Notes: generated from the letters alone by a model not told the origin. A stretch of 52,271 bases of DNA from Acinetobacter haemolyticus (GCF_900406815.1 NZ_OVCN01000022.1:1-52271), one strand, 5' to 3'. Counted from the first letter of the stretch, positions 37,504 through 46,886 are shown. Numbers and translations: made by a program.

Positions 37504-38802
37504 ATGTACCGTTTTCCTCTTTTTCTAGGCACTGCCTTATTGACCTTATCTTATAATGCTCATGCTGAGTTGATTATCAATGGCGCAAAAGTTTCAACCA
37601 CGACAACGACGCCAGCGGTAAGCAATACCAGTACATTTAATCCGACACGTGATTTCCAAAGTTGTCTAGCAGGTTTACGATCTCAAGCGATTACTTCTGG
37701 TGTTTCTGGTGCAACTTATGATCGTTATACCCAAAATCTCAGCGCGGATTATTCAGTGATTGATCGTTTAAATTATCAGCCAGAATTTTCTACACCGATT
37801 TGGGATTATTTATCTGGTTTAGTTGATAATGAGCGAGTACAGGCAGGACAACAAAAACTTGCGCAACATCGTGATGTGCTGCGACGTGTAGAACAAGCCT
37901 ATGGGGTACCTGCCGACATGGTGGTTGCAGTTTGGGGTGTAGAAAGTAATTATGGCGATATTTCTGGTCGTTATCCTTTACTACAAGCCTTAGGCACTTT
38001 GAGTTGTGAAGGTCGTCGACAAAGTTATTTCCGTGGCGAGTTTTTCGCGACCATGCGTATTTTGCAACGAGGTGATGTAACCCAAGATCAACTCTATGGT
38101 TCTTGGGCAGGAGCGTTTGGTCATACCCAATTTATGCCATCTACTTATGAGCGTTTAGCCGTAGATTTTGATGGTGATGGTCGTCGTGATCTTGTATCTA
38201 GTATTCCAGATGCTTTGGCATCAACAGCAAACTTTTTAAAACGTGCTGGATGGCAAACCGGGATGCCTTGGGGCTTTGAAGTGAAAATCCCACAAGGTAT
38301 GTCGATTTCTGAGGAAAGTCGCCGTAATAAAAAGTCGCTCAATCACTGGATTGCACAGGGTGTAACACGTGCAGATGGAACGGCGTTAATTCAAGGAAAT
38401 TTAACTGGAAGTATTCAAGCAGGTTTGATTTCGCCAGCAGGTGCGAATGGTCCATTATTTTTAGTATTTAGAAACTTTGATGCGATTTATAGCTATAACG
38501 CTGCTGAAAGTTATGGTTTAGCAATTGCGCATTTATCTGACCGACTGCGCGGTGGTACACCATTTTTAACAGCATGGCCAACAAATGATGCGGGGACATC
38601 AAGAGCGGAACGCCGTGAAATTCAACAATTTTTGATTCAACGCGGTTATGACATTGGCGCAGTCGATGGTTTAATCGGCGATAAAAGTCGTCAAGCAATT
38701 CGTCAAGAGCAAACTCGCTTGGGTTTAAATCCAACAGGACGTGCAGGACAGCAAATTTTAGGTGCTTTCCGTCAGGAACAAGCACGCAAAATGATGCAAT
38801 AA
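37504..38802 (+). CDS. MltB-type lytic murein transglycosylase
   Basis: Cleaves peptidoglycan between MurNAc and GlcNAc, forming 1,6-anhydro ends. The 432-residue protein has a signal peptide (MYRFPLFLGTALLTLSYNAHA), the SLT_2/MltB catalytic domain (about 50-340) with the catalytic glutamate at about 147 in VAVWGVESNYGD, YGSWAGAFGHTQFMP and the calcium-loop-like VDFDGDGRRDL, and a C-terminal peptidoglycan-binding domain (QFLIQRGYDIGAVDGLIGDKS). No lipobox is seen, so it is probably soluble in the periplasm. Its products would feed the anmK and mpl recycling enzymes in this window. Its upstream region is the 12-mer array, whose last copy ends 17 bases before the ATG. Confidence 0.93.
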   Translation: MYRFPLFLGTALLTLSYNAHAELIINGAKVSTTTTTPAVSNTSTFNPTRDFQSCLAGLRSQAITSGVSGATYDRYTQNLSADYSVIDRLNYQPEFSTPIWDYLSGLVDNERVQAGQQKLAQHRDVLRRVEQAYGVPADMVVAVWGVESNYGDISGRYPLLQALGTLSCEGRRQSYFRGEFFATMRILQRGDVTQDQLYGSWAGAFGHTQFMPSTYERLAVDFDGDGRRDLVSSIPDALASTANFLKRAGWQTGMPWGFEVKIPQGMSISEESRRNKKSLNHWIAQGVTRADGTALIQGNLTGSIQAGLISPAGANGPLFLVFRNFDAIYSYNAAESYGLAIAHLSDRLRGGTPFLTAWPTNDAGTSRAERREIQQFLIQRGYDIGAVDGLIGDKSRQAIRQEQTRLGLNPTGRAGQQILGAFRQEQARKMMQ

Positions 38803-38815
38803 AATAATAATGTGG

Positions 38816-38845
38816 AAAGGTCTGCCAAGTGCAGACCTTTTTTAT
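38816..38845 (+). terminator. terminator after the transglycosylase gene
   Basis: AAAGGTCTGC (38816-38825) pairs with GCAGACCTTT (38831-38840), followed by a T run. It is 13 bases past the stop and overlaps the convergent neighbour's 3' side. Confidence 0.9.
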
Positions 38846-39217
38846 TTATGGAGCAGGGTCTAATTTAACGGCTTCTAAAATATCAAAAATAACCGCAGTG
38901 ACATCTTGGCTCAGATCACGATCATTAAATATTTCATAAGCAGTAATCGTGACATCAGTATCACTTGGAAGTTGTTTTTGTTCTTCTTCGATTAAATGCT
39001 CAATCGGCAGTAAAGTTTGTTTTACTTCCAAATGTAAAATCTCGTCATAAGGGACATTTTCATCTTCTAATTCAACAATTTGTTCGTTGAAATAAGGAAT
39101 CAAAATCGAATGAAGAAAAGGGCTAATATCTTCAATATTTAGGATTTCGATATCACGAGTCTGCTCAATCGTACTGATGTGGTCGTTCACTTCAATGAGG
39201 ATATGATAATAACTCAT
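38846..39217 (-). CDS. hypothetical acidic protein
   Basis: A 123-residue protein I do not recognise. It starts MSYYHILIEVNDHIS with GGAG 6 bases upstream, so I reject a start four codons earlier. It is strongly acidic throughout (EQTRDIEILNIEDI, VELEDENVPYDEILHLE, EEEQKQLPSD), has no cysteine, no signal peptide and no membrane segment, and ends DILEAVKLDPAP. The pattern of alternating strands and helices suggests a small folded cytosolic domain. It is the last gene in a run with the three metalloproteases on the same strand, 114 bases after the nearest; a functional link is only a guess. Confidence 0.7.
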   Translation of the reverse strand: MSYYHILIEVNDHISTIEQTRDIEILNIEDISPFLHSILIPYFNEQIVELEDENVPYDEILHLEVKQTLLPIEHLIEEEQKQLPSDTDVTITAYEIFNDRDLSQDVTAVIFDILEAVKLDPAP

Positions 39218-39331
39218 GCTGATCTCCATTTAGATTAAGATGATGTTTTCACACCACAATAACATGAATAAATCAAAACAATCGACCCATTCTTGTTATG
39301 TCACAAAAACATCAGCTTAATCGATCTATCC

Positions 39332-40135
39332 TCAGTGAGACAAGCCTAATAACGCCAAATCCGTATCGGTTAATTTAAAGTTTTTCGCATCTTGTAGTTT
39401 GATTCTTGGATACATTAAAGATTGCGGATCTTGAGTATGTTTCAGACCCAAAGCGTGGCCGAATTCATGTGCCAAGGTGAGACGTAAGTCATCAATTGAA
39501 GAAAACTCATAAATAAAGATTTGTTTTCCTTGAAATTGTCCTTTGTGTAAGACTTGCGGAGCAAAAGTTTGATTAAATTGCTCAATGGCCTGTGTCAGCT
39601 TTTGATAGAGTTGTTTAGATTTTTGAGTTTGCAAATCCAGTTGTTGGGTGAGTTGCTGATGCTGTTCTAGATGTTGTTGATAGATCAGTGTTTCCATTGA
39701 GTTTTCATGTTGCATGGACTCCAGATGGGCTGCTGAAAAAGCGAACTGTCTTTTAAGCTCTTGTAGTTGTTTGTTTTTATTCAACCAAATCTGTTGTTGC
39801 TGTTCAAGTTGTTGTAAATTTTCTGAACGTTTTAAACTCCGGATTTGGCGCTGATCCATCACCAAGTGAATCGAAAATTCAGCATTCGGATCATAAACGA
39901 AATAGTTCTGACCTGTATCTTTTTCCCAAATCGCTGCTGCTTGCTTACTTATTTCAATCATTTGCTGATGAGTGATATTTAAGCGAGGATCAAAATCAGC
40001 AATACGATAATGTAAGGGGTGACCAGTACCATATTTTATAGGTGTGAGGTTTTGCACAGTGGAAATCTGAGCAAAGGCGGCTACATGGCCAAATATGTAA
40101 GCACAAATTGCCAAAAAAAGAGGAAATAAACGCAT
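39332..40135 (-). CDS. matrixin-like zinc metalloprotease with coiled-coil insertion (copy 1)
   Basis: A 267-residue exported protein, shortest of three tandem paralogues. After a signal peptide (MRLFPLFLAICAYIFGHVAAFA) comes HYRIADFDPRLNITHQQMIEISKQAAAIW, noted by its core YRIADFDPRLNI, then FVYDPNAEFSIHLVMDQRQ. A coiled coil rich in Q, L and E follows (about 100-190). The protease signature HEFGHALGLKH starts at about 223, with the Met-turn SLMYP 17 residues after its first histidine. This is the HExGHxxGxxH zinc motif of matrixins, so catalysis is plausible. The coiled coil sits between the N-terminal part of the fold and the active-site helix, which is unusual. No substrate can be named. 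Confidence 0.88.
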   Translation of the reverse strand: MRLFPLFLAICAYIFGHVAAFAQISTVQNLTPIKYGTGHPLHYRIADFDPRLNITHQQMIEISKQAAAIWEKDTGQNYFVYDPNAEFSIHLVMDQRQIRSLKRSENLQQLEQQQQIWLNKNKQLQELKRQFAFSAAHLESMQHENSMETLIYQQHLEQHQQLTQQLDLQTQKSKQLYQKLTQAIEQFNQTFAPQVLHKGQFQGKQIFIYEFSSIDDLRLTLAHEFGHALGLKHTQDPQSLMYPRIKLQDAKNFKLTDTDLALLGLSH

Positions 40136-40506
40136 AATAGGGGGAGATAAAACAAGAAAAAGGGCGTATTTTAATCAGCTTTTATGATTAGTCAATTTGA
40201 AAAAAAAGCATTTAGATATATGAAGTTAATAAAAATTATTGAAAATAAATAAAGATACAAGTGTATAAAAATTCAGCTCATAAATATAAATTAGACGTAC
40301 TGGGAATAATGATTCGATTAAAAATAACACGAGAACAGAGATTTATTTTTATAATTTGAAATGTGAGAAAGCGATTAGCAGTTAAAAATTAGATCATGCG
40401 ATTACTTACTCAAGTTCTAAAATTATTTTCCATTTCATTTAATATAAAAAACTGTTTGTTTGAAAAATAATCAAAATGCATTGGAGCATTGCAGTGCTAT
40501 CAATGA
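40136..40506. other. AT-rich gap between metalloprotease genes 1 and 2
   Basis: 371 bases with very high AT content. I see no gene, no strong hairpin and no recognisable repeat. It must hold the promoter of copy 1 unless that gene is read through from copy 2. Confidence 0.6.
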
Positions 40507-41421
40507 TTAATACATGGCTTTAACTAAGGCTTTATCGCTATGAGTAAGTGCAAATCGCTGTAGGTTTTGTTGTTGAATCACAGGATACATGAGTGAAGTT
40601 GGATCATCGGTATGTGGCAAGCCTAAAGCATGCCCAAATTCATGTGCCAATGTTAAACGAAGATCTTCTGCTGAACTAAACTCATAAATCGTGATTTGTT
40701 TGCCATTAAAATTTCCTTTGTGGAATAGGCGAGGTTTGAATACCTGATTAAATCGTTGCGCTGTCGAGACAAGCTGCTGATTATTTTCATTTAATTTATT
40801 AATTTCTTGGTTCAGCTGTTGGGTTTTTAGATTGTGTCGATTCATTTCTTGCTGTAAAGCATTGGATTGTTGATGTAATGCTTGTTGACGTTGCGCAAGC
40901 TGATCAGCTAAGGATTTTGATGATGAACGTTGTTGGTTGAAGCGTTGTACATCTGCATTATATTGTTGAAATTGGGTGGTGAGTTGATTTTGTTTGATGG
41001 CAAGCAACGCATTATTTTTTTCAAGTTCTGCTCTAGCTTGTTGCAACTGTTGATTTTGGTGTTCCCATCGTTGCTGTTGTTGATGAATTTCATCGAGACT
41101 TTGAAGACGATGACTGCTTTGTTTTTGACGTTCATCATAAATCAAATGGATGCTAAAACTCGCTTCCGGATCATAAATAAAATGTTGTTTTCCCGTTTCT
41201 TGATGCCAAATGTCCGCAGCTTGTTGGGTGAGCTGAATCACTTGCTGCATACTTAAATTGAAGCGGGGATCAATCTCTGCTACACGATAAAATATAGGTG
41301 TTTGAGTGGTTTTATGATGATGTGTATGAGCGTTATGTGAAGTATTTTGGGCATGACTAGCGTGCGATATACCGAGGCATACACATGTAACAATACGGAG
41401 TGCTACAGCTAAATTTCGCAT
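40507..41421 (-). CDS. matrixin-like zinc metalloprotease with coiled-coil insertion (copy 2)
   Basis: A 304-residue paralogue. The signal peptide ends near SHASHAQ and is followed by a histidine-rich stretch (HNAHTHHHKT) that might bind metal. The family core follows: YRVAEIDPRFNLSMQQVIQL, FIYDPEASFSIHLIYDERQK. A long Q-rich coiled coil runs from about 105 to 240. Then come KPRLFHKGNFNGKQITIYEF, HEFGHALGLPH from residue 260, and SLMYP. All zinc ligands and the catalytic glutamate are intact. GGGGAAAAG precedes the ATG, but part of it lies in a hairpin. The longer coiled coil compared with copy 1 is the main difference. Confidence 0.88.
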   Translation of the reverse strand: MRNLAVALRIVTCVCLGISHASHAQNTSHNAHTHHHKTTQTPIFYRVAEIDPRFNLSMQQVIQLTQQAADIWHQETGKQHFIYDPEASFSIHLIYDERQKQSSHRLQSLDEIHQQQQRWEHQNQQLQQARAELEKNNALLAIKQNQLTTQFQQYNADVQRFNQQRSSSKSLADQLAQRQQALHQQSNALQQEMNRHNLKTQQLNQEINKLNENNQQLVSTAQRFNQVFKPRLFHKGNFNGKQITIYEFSSAEDLRLTLAHEFGHALGLPHTDDPTSLMYPVIQQQNLQRFALTHSDKALVKAMY

Positions 41422-41853
41422 GAACTTTTCCCCAAAATAAAACTTATTTTTGGGTAATTTTTTAGGCGGGTCAAAAAGCTATCTAATTAATAAATAAAAT
41501 AAAAAATGTGATTTTATTTGGATAAATAAAATAATAGATCGAATAATAGGCAAAATATAAAATCAATCATTCGACTTGTTCTACGTCATTAAATTTATAA
41601 ATATCAGTCTATTAATGTAAAAGAGGAGAGGGTTAAGAAAAAAATGCCAAAAAAACAGCCATTTGTTAACTTTTGTAAAAAAATTCAGAAACTGAAAAGC
41701 TTTATACATTTAGATGAAAAATTGTTTATTTGTGACATTAAAGGTCGCTCGTTTTTTTAGCTATAAAGTCTATTTTGCTTAAATTTCCGCAAAAAAGCGC
41801 AGCTAAAATTTCTCATATCTGCTCTAAAAAAACGATCTATGATTTTATTGTGT
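41422..41853. other. AT-rich gap with hairpins between metalloprotease genes 2 and 3
   Basis: 432 bases without a gene. Near copy 2 there is a hairpin (41431-41440 with 41444-41454) that on the minus strand covers part of the ribosome-binding site. Near copy 3 an 11-base sequence CGTTTTTTTAG (41750-41760) is repeated inverted at 41824-41834. I recognise no promoter with confidence. Confidence 0.55.
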
Positions 41854-42765
41854 CTATCGTGCCATGAGTAAATCAAGATCTGTCTGAGTCAGGCGAAAAT
41901 CAGTGAAATTTTGTTCCTTCAAAATAGGATGCATCAAGGCTTTCGGATCATCAGTATGTTGTAATCCTAAAGCGTGACCAAATTCGTGGGCCAGCGTTAA
42001 ACGCAAATCATCTTTGGACTCAAACTCATAGATCATAATTTGCTTACCATTAAATAAACCTTTATGAAATAAATGAGGTTGAAAGCGTTGCTTATATTCT
42101 TTCACCGCATCGTGTAATTGCTGGTCAAGCGCATTCAGCTCATCAACCTTTTGATTTAAGTTACTGATTTTTTGATTAAAACTCGTAATTTCTTGTTTTA
42201 ATACTTCCATGTTGTATTGTAAATTTTGTTGTTTTTGCTGTAGATGTTGTTGATATGCACCTGTTACTGGGTTGAGGTGTGCGATTCTTTTCTCTTGATT
42301 ATATTGTTGAATTTGCTGATCTAATTGTTGTCGTTTTAAGTTTAAATCTTGTTTAGTCTCAACAAGCGCTTGTTCGATATGATCAAGTTGCTGTTTTTTA
42401 TCACGCCATTGTTGTTGGTTGAACTCTAATTGGCTCAAATGAGCACGTCGTTGTTCACTTTCAATTTGACGTTGATCGTAAACCAAATGAATGGCTAGTT
42501 GAGCATTCGGGTCAAATACTAAGTAATCTCTACCCGTTCCATCTTTCCAAATTTGAGCCGCTTGTTGGCTAATTTCTTGTACTTGCTCTAGGCTAAGTTT
42601 AAAGCGAGGGTCAACTTCGGCGATACGATAACGAAGACGTGTATCCAAAGGATGCGTAATGCGATCGAGTAGGGAATTAAATTTAAGCTGAGGGTGCTGA
42701 TGGCTTTGATAACCTGACCATAAGATAAGGAAGAGTAATCCTGAAAAAACCAACAGACGAATCAT
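41854..42765 (-). CDS. matrixin-like zinc metalloprotease with coiled-coil insertion (copy 3)
   Basis: A 303-residue paralogue, first in the tandem run. Its N-terminus (MIRLLVFSGLLFLILWSGYQSH) looks like an uncleaved membrane anchor rather than a normal signal peptide. Core motifs: YRIAEVDPRFKLSLEQVQEI, LVFDPNAQLAIHLVYDQRQI, a coiled coil at about 100-225, then QPHLFHKGLFNGKQIMIYEF and HEFGHALGLQH from residue 260. The Met-turn reads ALMHP instead of LMYP. The zinc site is intact. If anchored, this copy would act at the outer face of the inner membrane while copies 1 and 2 are released to the periplasm or exported further. Confidence 0.87.
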   Translation of the reverse strand: MIRLLVFSGLLFLILWSGYQSHQHPQLKFNSLLDRITHPLDTRLRYRIAEVDPRFKLSLEQVQEISQQAAQIWKDGTGRDYLVFDPNAQLAIHLVYDQRQIESEQRRAHLSQLEFNQQQWRDKKQQLDHIEQALVETKQDLNLKRQQLDQQIQQYNQEKRIAHLNPVTGAYQQHLQQKQQNLQYNMEVLKQEITSFNQKISNLNQKVDELNALDQQLHDAVKEYKQRFQPHLFHKGLFNGKQIMIYEFESKDDLRLTLAHEFGHALGLQHTDDPKALMHPILKEQNFTDFRLTQTDLDLLMAR

Positions 42766-42929
42766 TTTACTTTCTTCTAAAATACGGCGCTCAATGTATA
42801 TGAATAATCGTGCTTGCAGGACTGACTATAACAAAAAATAGCGGGTATCGGGAAATGATATCATCAGACAACTGATTTTGTTTTAATGCCTTATATGAAA
42901 GGGATAAATAAAAAGACCAAGGAATAAAA

Positions 42930-43814
42930 ATGCTCAAATATTTACTCAAAACACCTGATCCGACCTGGACAGTTTGCTCTCCAGCCGAAGCGAAAAACGA
43001 AAACTTAAAAATCAAATATTTAGGCACGGCGGGGTTTATAATTTCGGATCAGCACCGTACGGTGGTACTGGATCCTTTTATCAGTCGTCCCACTCTATGG
43101 CATACACTGACTCAAGCTTTACCCAGTGATCCAGAATTAGTCAGACAACATATACCAAACGCAGATGATGTGTTAATTGGACATGCGCATTATGATCATA
43201 TTCTGGATGCGCCTGAAGTATGTAAACAAACTGGCGCACGGTTAATTGGTTCGAAGGCTACCTTAATGTATGGACGATCAGCAGGTTTGTCTGAATCGCA
43301 AATGTTTGAAACAAAGGGGCGAGAAGTCATTGATTGTGGTAAATGGCACGTTGTTGGTCTGCCTTCAATTCATGGCAAAGCCCTTTTTGGTCGTGTGCCT
43401 CTACCAGGTGATATGACCACACCACCACCATATCCACCGAAATTTCATCATCTAAGACATGGGCAAGTGTTTAACTGGTGGATTGATACAGGCAAACTCA
43501 CAGTAGTTCATATTGATTCTGCTGACTTTATTGAACAAGAATTGCAGGGTAGACAGGCAGATATCGTTTGCTTATGTGCAATTGGTCGTAAATATCGACC
43601 CAACTATGTTAAGGATGTCGTAAGACTCCTAAAACCAAAATATATTATTCCGTGTCATTGGGATACGATGGTGACACCGATTGATCAACCACCACAATTA
43701 TTACCTGGTGTGAATATCCCTGAGTTTCTAGACGAAATTAAAGCTTGTGGAGTAGAGCCATTATTTATGCCGATCTTGGGTGAACTTTATTTCGATCAAT
43801 CTAAATCTACCTAA
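42930..43814 (+). CDS. MBL-fold metallohydrolase (UlaG/NAPE-PLD-like)
   Basis: A 294-residue metallo-beta-lactamase-fold protein. The main metal motif HAHYDHILD (HxHxDH) is at about 84-89, preceded by KIKYLGTAGFII and VVLDPFISRP. Further probable ligands are SIHGK, VVHIDSADF and IPCHWDTM. The pattern is that of the UlaG/NAPE-PLD-like branch that hydrolyses phosphodiesters or lactones, but the substrate is unknown. AAGGAATAAAA precedes the ATG. There is no signal peptide. It is divergent from metalloprotease copy 3 with a 164-base gap. Confidence 0.88.
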   Translation: MLKYLLKTPDPTWTVCSPAEAKNENLKIKYLGTAGFIISDQHRTVVLDPFISRPTLWHTLTQALPSDPELVRQHIPNADDVLIGHAHYDHILDAPEVCKQTGARLIGSKATLMYGRSAGLSESQMFETKGREVIDCGKWHVVGLPSIHGKALFGRVPLPGDMTTPPPYPPKFHHLRHGQVFNWWIDTGKLTVVHIDSADFIEQELQGRQADIVCLCAIGRKYRPNYVKDVVRLLKPKYIIPCHWDTMVTPIDQPPQLLPGVNIPEFLDEIKACGVEPLFMPILGELYFDQSKST

Positions 43815-43905
43815 TAGTTACTTTCTATCAATAAGATTTAATTCATTTATGAAAGTCACAGCCTCAAATTTTATGTAAAGTTTAAATGTTTTGCGCAGGT
43901 AAGAT

Positions 43906-44032
43906 CCTACTTTGTTTTTAGACAAAGTAGGCAAAACCATTTGTTGGGCTGACAGTACATCCATGTTACCGCAGCCCAACAGGGCGGCTTCCATGCCGCC
44001 TCTACTGTAGCTAAAACTAATTTGAATTTAAG
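43906..44032. repeat. structured intergenic element B, related to element A
   Basis: Three hairpins in series: CCTACTTTG/CAAAGTAGG (43906-43914 with 43923-43931), GTTGGGCTG/CAGCCCAAC (43943-43951 with 43972-43980), and GGCGGC/GCCGCC (43983-43988 with 43995-44000). The second and third correspond in order and sequence to element A at 32291-32400, and GGCAAAACCATT after the first hairpin matches the right end of element A read in reverse. It looks like a half-length copy. The rest of the gap between the MBL gene and dnaK contains nothing else but the dnaK terminator. Confidence 0.65.
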
Positions 44033-44054
44033 TATGGATATAAAAATTTAATGC

Positions 44055-44087
44055 AAAAAAAAACCGCGCTTTCGCGCGGTCTTTTTT
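44055..44087. terminator. terminator of dnaK
   Basis: ACCGCGC (44063-44069) pairs with GCGCGGT (44074-44080) around TTTC. Long A and T runs flank it on each side. Confidence 0.93.
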
Positions 44088-44098
44088 AAAGAGACAAA

Positions 44099-46042
44099 TT
44101 ATTTTTTGTCATCTTTAACTTCTGTGAACTCAGCATCTACAACGCCATCGTCCGCTTTTTGTTGTTGACCAGCATCACCACCTTGGAATGCATTTGGATC
44201 AAAACCTTCTGCGCCGCCAGCACCTTGTGCTTGTTCATAAGCACGTTGAGTGATTGGCATTAAGATGTTTTGTAAAGCTTCAGTTTTCGCTTTGATGTCT
44301 TCAACATCATTTTCTTTAGTTGCTGCTTCAAGCTCAGAAACCGCAGTAGCGATTGCAGTTTTTTCATCTTCAGTCACTTTGTCACCTAGATCTTTAACTG
44401 CTTTGTTAGAGCTAGACACTAAAGCATCCGCTTCGTTACGCGCTTTCGCTAACTCTTCAAACTTACGATCTTCTTCAGCATTCGCTTCAGCATCTTTAAT
44501 CATTGCTTCGATTTCAGCATCAGACAAACCTGAGTTTGCTTTAATCTGGATTGATTGCTCTTTACCAGTGCTCTTATCTTTAGCAGATACTTTCAAGATA
44601 CCATCCGCGTTGATGTCGAACGATACTTCAATTTGCGGTACACCACGTGGAGCAGGTGGGATATCGCCTAATTGGAAGTTACCCAACAATTTATTTTGTT
44701 GAGCCATTTTACGTTCACCTTGGTAAACCGAAATGTCTACTGCAGGCTGGTTGTCAGCAGCAGTAGAGAACACTTGTGATTTCTTCGCAGGAATCGTGGT
44801 GTTTTTCTCAATGATTGGTGTTAATACACCACCCATTGTTTCGATACCTAAAGTTAATGGTGTTACGTCTAATAAAAGAACGTCAGTTTTGTCACCAGAC
44901 AATACCGCACCTTGAATCGCAGCACCGATTGCAACTGCTTCGTCAGGGTTTACGTCTTTACGTGGCTCTTTACCGAAGAATTCTTGTACTTTTTGTTGAA
45001 CCATTGGCATACGAGACTGACCACCAACCAAGATCACGTCAGAGATGTCTGAAGTCGAAAGACCAGCATCTTTAAGTGCGATTTTACAAGGCTCGATTGT
45101 ACGCGCAACTAAATCAGCAACTAAACCTTCAAGTTTCGCACGTGTTACATTGATCACTAAGTGTTTAGGACCAGTTGCATCAGCAGTGATGTATGGAAGG
45201 TTGATTTCAGTTGCATTTGATGAAGAAAGCTCGATTTTTGCTTTTTCAGCAGCTTCTTTCAAACGTTGTAACGCAAGTGGATCATTTTTCAAGTTCACAC
45301 TTTGTTCTTTCTTAAATTCTTCAACCAAGAATTCAATTAACGCGTTATCAAAGTCTTCACCACCAAGGAAAGTATCACCATTGGTTGATAACACTTCGAT
45401 TTGTTGGTCGCCATCAAGGTCTGCGATTTCAATGATTGATACGTCGAATGTACCACCACCTAAGTCGTAAACTGCAACTTTACGGTCGCCTTCTTTTTTG
45501 TCCATACCGAACGCAAGTGCCGCAGCAGTTGGTTCGTTAATGATACGTTTAACGTCTAAGCCAGCGATTTTACCTGCATCTTTAGTTGCTTGACGTTGCG
45601 CATCGTTAAAGTAAGCAGGAACAGTAATAACAGCTTCAGTCACTGTTTCACCTAAATAGTCTTCTGCAGTTTTCTTCATCTTTTTCAAGATTTCAGCAGA
45701 GATCTGTTGAGGTGCAAGTTTTTTATCGTTTACTTCAACCCAAGCATCACCATTGTCTGCTTTGATGATTTTGTAAGGGACAAGACCGATATCTTTTTGT
45801 ACGGCTTGATCTTCATAACGACGACCGATCAAACGCTTGATCGCGAATAATGTATTTTTCGGGTTGGTTACAGCCTGACGTTTTGCGCTTTGGCCAACAA
45901 GGATCTCGCCATCTTTATATGCAATGATCGATGGAGTTGTGCGTGCGCCTTCAGCGTTTTCGATTACTTTTACTTTATCGCCTTCGAGTACAGCAACACA
46001 TGAGTTGGTAGTACCTAAGTCAATACCAATAATTTTTGCCAT
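44099..46042 (-). CDS. dnaK: chaperone DnaK (Hsp70)
   Basis: An ATP-driven chaperone working with DnaJ and GrpE. The 647-residue protein begins [18 protein letters not shown]; an in-frame extension of 38 residues is rejected because GAGGAA lies 8 bases before this ATG and Hsp70s start here. The nucleotide-binding domain has [23 protein letters not shown] and LVGGQSRMP. The substrate-binding domain includes [16 protein letters not shown] and [15 protein letters not shown], and the lid ends in [14 protein letters not shown]. It follows grpE by 187 bases and has its own probable heat-shock promoter; dnaJ is not adjacent. Confidence 0.98.
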   Translation of the reverse strand: MAKIIGIDLGTTNSCVAVLEGDKVKVIENAEGARTTPSIIAYKDGEILVGQSAKRQAVTNPKNTLFAIKRLIGRRYEDQAVQKDIGLVPYKIIKADNGDAWVEVNDKKLAPQQISAEILKKMKKTAEDYLGETVTEAVITVPAYFNDAQRQATKDAGKIAGLDVKRIINEPTAAALAFGMDKKEGDRKVAVYDLGGGTFDVSIIEIADLDGDQQIEVLSTNGDTFLGGEDFDNALIEFLVEEFKKEQSVNLKNDPLALQRLKEAAEKAKIELSSSNATEINLPYITADATGPKHLVINVTRAKLEGLVADLVARTIEPCKIALKDAGLSTSDISDVILVGGQSRMPMVQQKVQEFFGKEPRKDVNPDEAVAIGAAIQGAVLSGDKTDVLLLDVTPLTLGIETMGGVLTPIIEKNTTIPAKKSQVFSTAADNQPAVDISVYQGERKMAQQNKLLGNFQLGDIPPAPRGVPQIEVSFDINADGILKVSAKDKSTGKEQSIQIKANSGLSDAEIEAMIKDAEANAEEDRKFEELAKARNEADALVSSSNKAVKDLGDKVTEDEKTAIATAVSELEAATKENDVEDIKAKTEALQNILMPITQRAYEQAQGAGGAEGFDPNAFQGGDAGQQQKADDGVVDAEFTEVKDDKK

Positions 46043-46125
46043 TTGGGATGTTCCTCTAAAATTTTGTGAATCCCCTAATTTCCTCTTTAGTAGGGAGGAG
46101 TAAAAGGGAATTTTCTTGTTATTCG

Positions 46126-46153
46126 ATATGAGAGTTAATCGGTTTTTTTCAAG
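46126..46153 (-). promoter_or_regulatory. probable sigma32 heat-shock promoter of dnaK
   Basis: On the minus strand CTTGAAA (46147-46153), a 12-base spacer and CTCTCATAT (46126-46134) resemble the sigma32 pattern CTTGAAA-N11-16-CCCCATNT. It lies about 84 bases before the dnaK start. Confidence 0.5.
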
Positions 46154-46229
46154 CATTTTTATGAAAAAAAACTGAAAAAACTCTCAAATTCTTACCTTTC
46201 TGAGCAAATAAATACTTTGCTGCTACAAA

Positions 46230-46775
46230 TTATTGACCGACCATGACCATTGCGGGGCGAAGGAGGCGACCATTTAAGGTATAACCTTTCTGTAACACTG
46301 TACCGATTTCATTGGCTTTGGCATTTGGATCGATACCCACGGCTTGGTGCAGATCAGCATTGAAACCATTTTGTGTATCTGCTTCGACTACCCCAAATTT
46401 CTCAAGTGTAGTGAGAAGTGATTTCAACGTCAGTTTGACGCCTTCAAGTACAGGTGTTTGTTCTTCGCCAGCAGCTTGAATCGCACGTTCAAGATTGTCG
46501 ACAGAATCCAATAATTCTTTGGCAAATTTTTCTAGCACAGTATCTTTGTGCTTTTCAGACTCACGTTGAATACGTTCTACACTTTTTTGTGCTTCGTACA
46601 CTGCATTGGCTGTACGTGCTTTTTCGAGTTTCAAGCTTTCTTCAAGTTGGGTGATGTGCGCTTGTAAATCTTCAACGCTAAGCTCGTTAGCTTGCTCTAC
46701 ACCTTCAGCTTGAGTTTGTTCAGCTTGTTGCTCATTTTGAATGTCTTGAGCTTGCTCGTTGTGCTCATTAGCCAT
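46230..46775 (-). CDS. grpE: nucleotide exchange factor GrpE
   Basis: Releases ADP from DnaK. The 181-residue protein has an acidic, glutamine-rich N-terminus ([19 protein letters not shown]), a long coiled coil (about 30-100) with the family segment [31 protein letters not shown], noted by [12 protein letters not shown], and a C-terminal beta domain ending [17 protein letters not shown]. The start MANEHNE has GGAG upstream. An ATG 11 codons earlier also has AAGGA and cannot be excluded. It is directly upstream of dnaK on the same strand. Confidence 0.96.
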   Translation of the reverse strand: MANEHNEQAQDIQNEQQAEQTQAEGVEQANELSVEDLQAHITQLEESLKLEKARTANAVYEAQKSVERIQRESEKHKDTVLEKFAKELLDSVDNLERAIQAAGEEQTPVLEGVKLTLKSLLTTLEKFGVVEADTQNGFNADLHQAVGIDPNAKANEIGTVLQKGYTLNGRLLRPAMVMVGQ

Positions 46776-46886
46776 TGATGATCTCCGTTTAAAAAAGTTC
46801 TCAAACATGTACAGTCCTTTTGGCGTGAATGCTCATCGGGTTAAACCTGAACTGCCACATCTTGGTCATTCATTGATACGGATGAG

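Noticed and set aside
46043..46156. N-terminal extension of DnaK
   Set aside because: The 38 extra residues have no family counterpart and the Shine-Dalgarno sequence is at the internal ATG; the stretch holds the 5' leader and heat-shock promoter instead.
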